A DNA stretch of 64,000 bases, from contig NZ_JALGQE010000001.1 of assembly GCF_022810405.1 (NCBI RefSeq), forward strand, positions 124,001-188,000, given 5' to 3'. How positions within the stretch are numbered: position 1 is the stretch's first letter; each line of letters starts with the position of its first letter. The DNA is from Rhodococcus sp. ARC_M5. GTDB lineage: Bacteria; Actinomycetota; Actinomycetes; Mycobacteriales; Mycobacteriaceae. Below, one piece after another: positions 58,887 through 64,000 of the stretch. The notes below the pieces were generated by a model. The model was not told the DNA's origin. It was given only the letters and a program-made list of their open reading frames with translations, and made no database searches. Both the position numbers and the translations under genes were made by a program.

Positions 58887-59447
58887 GTGCCGACGATCGA
58901 CAGCGTGCTTCATCGCTTACCCACGCCCATTCGTGACCTCGCGATTCGGCACAGTGAGCTGATCAAGTTCGCCATCGTGGGTGGTACGACAATGGTCTTC
59001 GACCTCGTCATCTTCTACTCGCTGAGTCTGACGGTGCTCGAACAGAAGCCGGTGATCGCCAAGATCATCTCCGGCGTTCTGGCCACCCTGCTGAGCTATT
59101 TCCTCAATCGCGAATGGGCGTTCAAGCACCGCGGCGGACGGGAACGGCACCACGAGGCGCTGCTGTTCTTCGCCATCAGCGGCATCGGCGTGCTCATCGC
59201 GGCCGGTCCGCTGTGGATTGCGAACAACATCTTCGACATTCGCGAGACCAGCGAATCGCTGACCACGCTGGTGGTCATCGACTTCGTCCTCAACTACATC
59301 ATCGGCAATCTGCTGCAGATGGCGTTCCGATTCTGGGCTCTGCGACGGTTCGCGTTTCCCGAGGACAACGCGCGCACGATCCTCGAGGTCGACGCCGAAC
59401 GCAACGAGGACCCCACCGACGCAGCGGACGCACTCGACAAACCCTGA
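58887..59447 (+). CDS. GtrA-family membrane protein (Rv3277-like)
   Basis: 186 residues with four predicted helices. The GtrA-typical FAIVGGTTMVFDLVIFYSL, LATLLSYFLNREWAFKHRG and FALRRFAF-like WALRRFAFPED are present. Family members are thought to help move lipid-linked sugars across the membrane. The position beside the rhamnose and mannose genes fits envelope glycan assembly. It starts at GTG 58887. It ends 6 bp from the convergent kinase gene. Confidence 0.88.
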   Translation: MPTIDSVLHRLPTPIRDLAIRHSELIKFAIVGGTTMVFDLVIFYSLSLTVLEQKPVIAKIISGVLATLLSYFLNREWAFKHRGGRERHHEALLFFAISGIGVLIAAGPLWIANNIFDIRETSESLTTLVVIDFVLNYIIGNLLQMAFRFWALRRFAFPEDNARTILEVDAERNEDPTDAADALDKP

Positions 59448-59453
59448 ACCGAC

Positions 59454-60773
59454 TCAGCGCGGTTCGCTGCTTCGCACGGCAGGCGACGGTTCACGCCACG
59501 CAGGCACGAACACCGAGAACAGAGCGGGTCGGCGCCGCTGCAGTTCGAGCCTGCCGCCGTCCGCCTCGATCAAGGCCCGGGCCAGCGCGAGCCCGACACC
59601 GGTGGAGCCGGCACCGGAGAATCCGCGGTCGAAGATGTGCGGGGCGAGTTCGTTGCTCACCCCCGGGCCCTCGTCCGAAACCTCGACGCAGACCAGAGAT
59701 TCGCGGCGTCGCTCGGTGCTCTCCTTCGCCGAGACCGCCCGGACGGCCACCGTGCAGGCTCCGTCGCCGTGCACCAGAGAGTTGTCGATCAGCACCGAGA
59801 CGGCCTCGCGCAATCGCGATCCCGTCACCGACGCCTTCAGATCCTCGTCTCCCCTGATGACCAACGTCCGACCCACGTCCTCGAAGTTTCGCTGCCACTC
59901 GATGATGGTCCCGATCAGTTCCTCGACGACCGACACTTCGTGTGCCCCGGCCGCGCCGTCACTGCGAGAGGACCGTACGAGCTCGTCGATGGCCAGCGTC
60001 AGCCGATCGACCTGATCCATCGCCTCGTTGGCCTCGTCGACCACCGCCGGGTCCGGGTGCGTGGAGATTTCGTCCAGGCGCAGACGAACGGCCGTCAGGC
60101 GGCTGCGAAGTTGATGCGAGACGTCTGCGACCAACGTGTGTTCGCGCTGCAGCCGGCCGGCGATCTCCACGGTGGCCGAGTCGAGAACCTCCGAGACTCG
60201 ATCGAGTTCGGCGATCCCGTGCCGTCGTGGGTCCGGCCGGAAGTCACCTTCGGCGAGTCGGGCAGCTCGACGTGCCACGTCCTGCAGCGGATCGGCCAAG
60301 CGCTTCGCCGTGACGACAGCGACAACCGTGCCCGCCATCGCGGACGCCAGAACGACGAGAGTCACCGCTCCGAGCGCCTGGCGTTGCAGTGAACGCATGT
60401 CGTCCGACGGCACTTCGAGTCGAAGCGAACCCGAGGTACCCATCGACAGGGACTCGACCAGCGGACGAGGCACGGACGCTTCGCCGATGTCTGCGCGCGA
60501 GGCGGCGTCCTCCGGGGTCGGGTAGATCACCACCAGGCGACCGCCCTGCGGGATCGCCAGCCGAAGTGAACCGATGTCGAGTTGGCCCTCGATCAGCCCC
60601 GCCGACCCTTCCTGCGAGATGATCTCCGCCGCCATCCGATCCAGGCGGGCCTGCAGGTCGTTGCGAGTGAAATCCTCCACCCACAGCCACGCGGTGTACA
60701 TCAGGGGCAGACCGAGCAGCAAAGCCGTCATGACGACGACAGCGAGAATCGAGACCAGAATTCGACGGCGCAT
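59454..60773 (-). CDS. HAMP-domain sensor histidine kinase
   Basis: 439 residues. Two membrane helices (about 7-30 and 133-157) flank a ~100-residue extracytoplasmic sensor. HAMP, HisKA with DVSHQLRSRLTAVRLRL (His220) and HATPase (VLIDNSLVHGDG, VSDEGPGVS, GSTGVGLALARAL) follow. Note the HQLRSRL variant of the more common HELRTPL box. It is paired with the response regulator encoded 6 bp upstream. The stimulus is unknown. Confidence 0.92.
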   Translation of the reverse strand: MRRRILVSILAVVVMTALLLGLPLMYTAWLWVEDFTRNDLQARLDRMAAEIISQEGSAGLIEGQLDIGSLRLAIPQGGRLVVIYPTPEDAASRADIGEASVPRPLVESLSMGTSGSLRLEVPSDDMRSLQRQALGAVTLVVLASAMAGTVVAVVTAKRLADPLQDVARRAARLAEGDFRPDPRRHGIAELDRVSEVLDSATVEIAGRLQREHTLVADVSHQLRSRLTAVRLRLDEISTHPDPAVVDEANEAMDQVDRLTLAIDELVRSSRSDGAAGAHEVSVVEELIGTIIEWQRNFEDVGRTLVIRGDEDLKASVTGSRLREAVSVLIDNSLVHGDGACTVAVRAVSAKESTERRRESLVCVEVSDEGPGVSNELAPHIFDRGFSGAGSTGVGLALARALIEADGGRLELQRRRPALFSVFVPAWREPSPAVRSSEPR

Positions 60774-60779
60774 CGACCG

Positions 60780-61472
60780 CTAGTCGCTGTTGATGCGGAA
60801 TCCGACGCCGCGAACCGTCGCGATACGGCGTTCGGCCACAGGTCCTTCGTCACCGATCTTGCGCCGCAGCCAGGACATGTGCATGTCGAGAGTCTTCGAC
60901 CCCCGCAGCTCTGCGTCGCCCCAGACCTCGCGCAGGATCACTTCGCGAGAGACGACTTGGCCTGCGTGGTCGAGCAGGACCTTGAGCAGCTCGTATTCCT
61001 TGTTGGCGAGGGAGATCTCGGTGCCACCGACGAGGACGCGTCGAGCGGCGGGTTCGAGGCGAATGGCACCGACCTCGATCGGGGAATCATCGCCGGCACC
61101 CCGACGACGAAGGAGCGCACGTACGCGAGCCATGAGCTCGGCGAGCCGGAAGGGCTTGCCGACGTAGTCGTCGGCTCCGGCATCGAGGCCGACGACGAAG
61201 TCGACCTCGTCCGTTCGTGCGGTGAGCATGAGGACGGCCACCTCGGATCGGTTGGCGCGCACCTGCCGACACACTTCGAGACCGTCCATCCCCGGCAGGC
61301 CCAGGTCGAGGATCAGCAGATCGAATTTTCCGTCCAACGCGCGTTGGAGAGTGGCGGGACCGGTCTGTTCGACGGTCACCGTGTAGCCCTCGCGCCCGAG
61401 GGCGCGCGACAGGGGTGCAGCGATGGCTTCGTCGTCTTCGGCAAGTAGCACGTCGGTCACATCGGTCACCAT
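60780..61472 (-). CDS. OmpR/PhoB-family response regulator
   Basis: 230 residues. The receiver has acidic pocket AEDDE, phospho-acceptor D56 in ILDLGLPG, MLTAR and GKPF, and the winged-helix domain has LANKEYELLKVLLDHAGQVV and KTLDMHMSWLRRKIGD, ending RTVRGVGFRIN-like TVRGVGFRINSD. It forms an operon with the downstream sensor kinase and lies 27 bp after the PH-domain gene. Targets are unknown. Confidence 0.94.
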   Translation of the reverse strand: MVTDVTDVLLAEDDEAIAAPLSRALGREGYTVTVEQTGPATLQRALDGKFDLLILDLGLPGMDGLEVCRQVRANRSEVAVLMLTARTDEVDFVVGLDAGADDYVGKPFRLAELMARVRALLRRRGAGDDSPIEVGAIRLEPAARRVLVGGTEISLANKEYELLKVLLDHAGQVVSREVILREVWGDAELRGSKTLDMHMSWLRRKIGDEGPVAERRIATVRGVGFRINSD

Positions 61473-61499
61473 ACGGTTCGAAGGTGAGAACAGCCTGTG

Positions 61500-62099
61500 T
61501 TACCTGCGTTTGCCCGCGCGCCAACCGGGCTTGGACTCGGCGGCCGAATCCTCGGGCATGGACTCGAACGCCGTCTCCCGCCCGTGCACGGACTCGCGGC
61601 GGTATTCCATCGAGTCGAATACCTGCTGGTACAGCAAGGAATGGACTCGTTGCACCTGGGGAATGTCGTCGAACTCGAGTGGATCGTCCGATGCCGAGGC
61701 AATGATGAGGGTGCCGGTGCGCAACATTCGATCGACCAGCCCGTGTCGAAACTGCACGTTGCTGATCCGGCTCATCGGAATGTCGATACCGGAGTGCGTG
61801 AGCACACCCTGTCGAATCAACACCCGCCGATCGGTGACGATGAAATGGGTGCACTTCCAGCTGATCAGCGGCACCAGACAACGCCACCCGACGATCACCG
61901 CCCACAGCACAGCCGTGGCGATCATCGCCACGTTCGCAGCGGTCGATTCGAGCCGTGCACTCGCAGCGCCGAGGGCGACGCCCGCCACACCTGTGGCGAT
62001 CACGAAGGTGATCGACGGCAGGATCAGCATCTTCCAGTGCGGGTGATGATGAAGCAGGAGCTCTTCCTCATCGGCCAACGCATCTTGGGGATAGCCCAC
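61500..62099 (-). CDS. PH-domain (bPH2/YdbT-like) membrane protein (Rv3278c-like)
   Basis: 199 residues. Two membrane helices (about 24-46 and 58-80) precede a bacterial PH domain (about 80-165: TDRRVLIRQGVLTHSGIDIPMSRISNVQF). The C-terminal tail is charged and probably disordered. It sits in the operon birA, PH protein, response regulator, kinase. The function is unknown; bPH2 proteins are usually membrane-associated. Confidence 0.87.
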   Translation of the reverse strand: MGYPQDALADEEELLLHHHPHWKMLILPSITFVIATGVAGVALGAASARLESTAANVAMIATAVLWAVIVGWRCLVPLISWKCTHFIVTDRRVLIRQGVLTHSGIDIPMSRISNVQFRHGLVDRMLRTGTLIIASASDDPLEFDDIPQVQRVHSLLYQQVFDSMEYRRESVHGRETAFESMPEDSAAESKPGWRAGKRR

Positions 62100-62147
62100 C
62101 GTGCACTCCTGACTATTTGCTATAGCTTCCGTCGAGCTGAGATGGTC

Positions 62148-62984
62148 TCACGTGAGAGGTCGTAGATGGGTGACGTCGCCGGCGGCAACGGCCAACACCG
62201 ACGGGTTCTCGGTCCCGGTGTGCTCCACCTCGATCACGATGCGCCCGTGCTCGTCGACATCGACCGCCGTTCCGACCTTTTCGTCGCCGCCGGGCAGGTC
62301 CACCCGCACGCGCTGCCCGATGGTGCCGCACCTCTCCCGGTACCGGTGAGCGAGCGCATCGGTGTTCCAGTTCGAGTCCCGCCACGAATCCACCTCGGCG
62401 GCCATCGCACGCAGAATTGCCCGGACCAACGTGTCGCGGTCGAGAACTGCAGCCCCTTCCAGCGCCAGTGACGTCGCCGTCGGCACAGGCAACTCATCGG
62501 CCGTCATCGACACGTTCACCCCGAGCCCGATGACGACAGTGGGCGACGGCCCGTGCGCGGCGACCTCGGCCAGGATGCCCGAGACCTTCTTGCCATCGAT
62601 CAGTACGTCGTTGGGCCATTTCAGTCGAGCATCGACTTCACCGACGGTGCGCAACGCGTCGACCAGTGCGATTCCGGTCATGAGCGACACCCACCCGAGG
62701 ACCGCGGGATCGATTCCGGGAAACTTCAACAGCATCGAGACCAGGATCTGCGACCGGGGCGCACCGGAAAACGGTCGCGCATGCCTGCCGCGTCCGCTGC
62801 CCTGATGCTCGGCGAGCAGGGCTGTTCGGTCTGCGTAGTTCGCAGCCCCCGCAATCAGGTCGGCATTGGTCGAACCGGTTTCGGCCACCACGTCCAACCG
62901 AGACCAGGATGCCTGCGGTCCATCCACCAGCGCCCGGCGAAGCGCGCGAACGTCCAGTGGTGGGCGATCGAGGTTTGTCCACAT
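62148..62984 (-). CDS. birA: Biotin-[acetyl-CoA-carboxylase] ligase
   Basis: 278 residues of group I biotin ligase without an N-terminal DNA-binding domain. It has [15 protein letters not shown], the biotin-binding [43 protein letters not shown] and the C-terminal SH3-like domain ([22 protein letters not shown]). It biotinylates carboxylase carriers, including the biotinyl-domain protein at 16457-16672 and the alpha subunits partnering AccD5. ATG 62984 or 62996 are the start options. It is divergent from accD5. Confidence 0.95.
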   Translation of the reverse strand: MWTNLDRPPLDVRALRRALVDGPQASWSRLDVVAETGSTNADLIAGAANYADRTALLAEHQGSGRGRHARPFSGAPRSQILVSMLLKFPGIDPAVLGWVSLMTGIALVDALRTVGEVDARLKWPNDVLIDGKKVSGILAEVAAHGPSPTVVIGLGVNVSMTADELPVPTATSLALEGAAVLDRDTLVRAILRAMAAEVDSWRDSNWNTDALAHRYRERCGTIGQRVRVDLPGGDEKVGTAVDVDEHGRIVIEVEHTGTENPSVLAVAAGDVTHLRPLT

Positions 62985-63079
62985 ACCGACCAGCATATGG
63001 GCTCGGCGAGGCACGATCGGCTTCGGCGAACCACCCTCGGTCGGGGCCCAGATCACACTCGCCGTTAAAGTGGTGCCCC

Positions 63080-64000
63080 ATGACCAGCGTCCAGGATTCC
63101 ACTGCACACGGGTCGGCCGAAACCCCCGATATCCATACCACTGCGGGTAAGTTGGCCGATCTTCGTAAACGTCTCGCGGTTGCGGAGATTCCGTCGGGTG
63201 AGGCGGCGGTGGAGCGGGTCCATGCCAAGGGCAAGCTGACCGCGCGGGAGCGGATCACCGCCCTGCTGGACGAGGGCTCGTTCGTCGAACTCGACGCGTT
63301 GGCGCGGCACCGCTCACAAAATTTCGGGTTGGCCGACAACCGGCCGTTCGGTGACGGTGTCGTCACCGGCTACGGCACGGTCGATGGCCGCGATGTGTGC
63401 GTGTTCTCCCAGGACGCGACCGTCTTCGGTGGCAGCTTGGGGGAGATCTACGGCGAGAAGATCGTCAAGGTGATGGACCTGGCGATCAAGACCGGCCGGC
63501 CCCTGGTCGGGATCAACGAAGGTGCCGGAGCCCGCATCCAGGAAGGGGTGGTCTCCCTCGGGTTGTACGGGGAGATCTTCCACCGCAACGTCCGCGCGTC
63601 CGGGGTGATCCCGCAGATCTCGGTGATCATGGGACCCGCCGCAGGCGGACACGTCTACTCCCCGGCCCTGACCGACTTCGTGGTCATGGTCGACGGCACG
63701 AGCCAGATGTTCGTCACCGGCCCCGACGTCATCAAAACCGTCACCGGCGAGAACGTCACCATGGAAGAACTCGGTGGCGCACACACCCACATGGAGAAAT
63801 CCGGGGTCGCGCACTACGTCGCCTCCGGCGAACAGGACGCCCTCGACTACGTCCGGGACCTGCTGTCCTACCTACCCTCGAACAATCGCGCCGACGCCCC
63901 CCGCACCGTGGCGTCGGACCCTGTTGTCGGGGCGATCGAGGACTCGCTGACCGCCGAGGACCTCGAACTCGACACCCTGATCCCCGATTCACCGAACACC
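63080..64000 (+). CDS. accD5: Acyl-CoA carboxylase beta subunit, propionyl-CoA type (3' end cut off by window)
   Basis: 307 codons are visible with no stop before the window edge. Carboxyltransferase motifs: [47 protein letters not shown] (read in parts), [17 protein letters not shown], and the oxyanion loop [21 protein letters not shown]. It transfers CO2 from carboxybiotin to propionyl- or acetyl-CoA, giving methylmalonyl-/malonyl-CoA for lipid synthesis. It is divergent from birA across 95 bp. It matches the Rv3280 position. The family is about 540 residues, so roughly 230 are missing. Confidence 0.94.
   Translation, partial: MTSVQDSTAHGSAETPDIHTTAGKLADLRKRLAVAEIPSGEAAVERVHAKGKLTARERITALLDEGSFVELDALARHRSQNFGLADNRPFGDGVVTGYGTVDGRDVCVFSQDATVFGGSLGEIYGEKIVKVMDLAIKTGRPLVGINEGAGARIQEGVVSLGLYGEIFHRNVRASGVIPQISVIMGPAAGGHVYSPALTDFVVMVDGTSQMFVTGPDVIKTVTGENVTMEELGGAHTHMEKSGVAHYVASGEQDALDYVRDLLSYLPSNNRADAPRTVASDPVVGAIEDSLTAEDLELDTLIPDSPNT

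Overview
The window is a continuous, high-GC, gene-dense chromosomal segment from a mycolic-acid-type actinobacterium, most likely Rhodococcus or a close relative. The evidence is the gene content and order: moeZ, DUF3152, TetR, DUF3107, rhlE, whiB1, pdtaS-like kinase, sigH-rshA, aroA, rsgA, desA3-type desaturases, secA1, hpf, lpqB-mtrB-mtrA, tmk, sahH, alkB, manA, pmmA, whiB2, fbiA-fbiB, wbbL, rmlD, purE-purK, birA, accD5. From memory this follows the Mycobacterium tuberculosis H37Rv Rv3205c to Rv3280 order. I see no tRNA, rRNA, CRISPR array, insertion sequence or phage gene. It is a core region, so the novelty lies in regulatory DNA and altered motifs rather than in an accessory island.

Layout. 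1-9.2 kb: cut-off GntR regulator, TIGR02569 protein, MoeZ, DUF3152 protein, TetR regulator, DUF3107, ferritin-like protein, DEAD-box RNA helicase, PQQ-propeller-like protein. 9.2-14.4 kb: ParA-like ATPase, a DHA2 exporter that looks like a local addition, phosphatase, GNAT enzyme, small membrane protein, three perfect 32-bp repeats, lipid kinase. 14.4-18.6 kb, stress control: whiB1 with CRP-like sites, PdtaS-like kinase, biotinyl-domain protein, a 24-residue ribosomal protein bL37 gene, rshA, sigH with its own SigH-type promoter, YbaK. 18.6-27.7 kb: aroA, rsgA, two tandem desaturases plus their reductase with a shared operator-like motif, a WS/DGAT-like gene with an altered catalytic motif, and an Rv3235-like gene. 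27.7-37.4 kb: secA1, hpf, comF-like gene, lpqB-mtrB-mtrA-tmk. 37.4-46.5 kb: sahH, a solitary alkB, amino acid permease, manA, TobH-like gene, pmmA, DUF3499. 46.5-56.6 kb: degenerate metallopeptidase, long WhiB2, F420 genes fbiA-fbiB, Nudix, mannose-1-phosphate guanylyltransferase, WbbL, RmlD, LytR-CpsA-Psr protein, TIGR03089. 56.6-64 kb: HExxH protein with purE-purK, GtrA, a two-component system, PH-domain protein, birA, and the start of accD5.

How they work together. Cell-envelope supply is the main theme: mannose donors (manA, pmmA, guanylyltransferase), rhamnose (rmlD, wbbL), lipid-linked sugar transport (gtrA), wall ligation (LytR-CpsA-Psr), secretion (secA1), envelope surveillance (mtrAB-lpqB), and acyl chemistry (desaturases, reductase, birA, accD5). 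The second theme is redox and stress sensing (sigH-rshA, whiB1, PdtaS-like kinase, hpf).

The best candidates for new biology are: (i) the TACG-N4-CGTA motif upstream of both desaturases and the reductase; (ii) a hairpin that exactly covers the Shine-Dalgarno of the RNA helicase gene; (iii) a SigH autoregulatory promoter feeding two possible SigH start sites; (iv) a 3 x 32 bp repeat in a divergent promoter; and (v) altered signature motifs in AlkB and the WS/DGAT-like enzyme. I did not find a self-evidently new multi-gene system. All start sites are judged by eye from Shine-Dalgarno strength, overlaps and remembered homologues.
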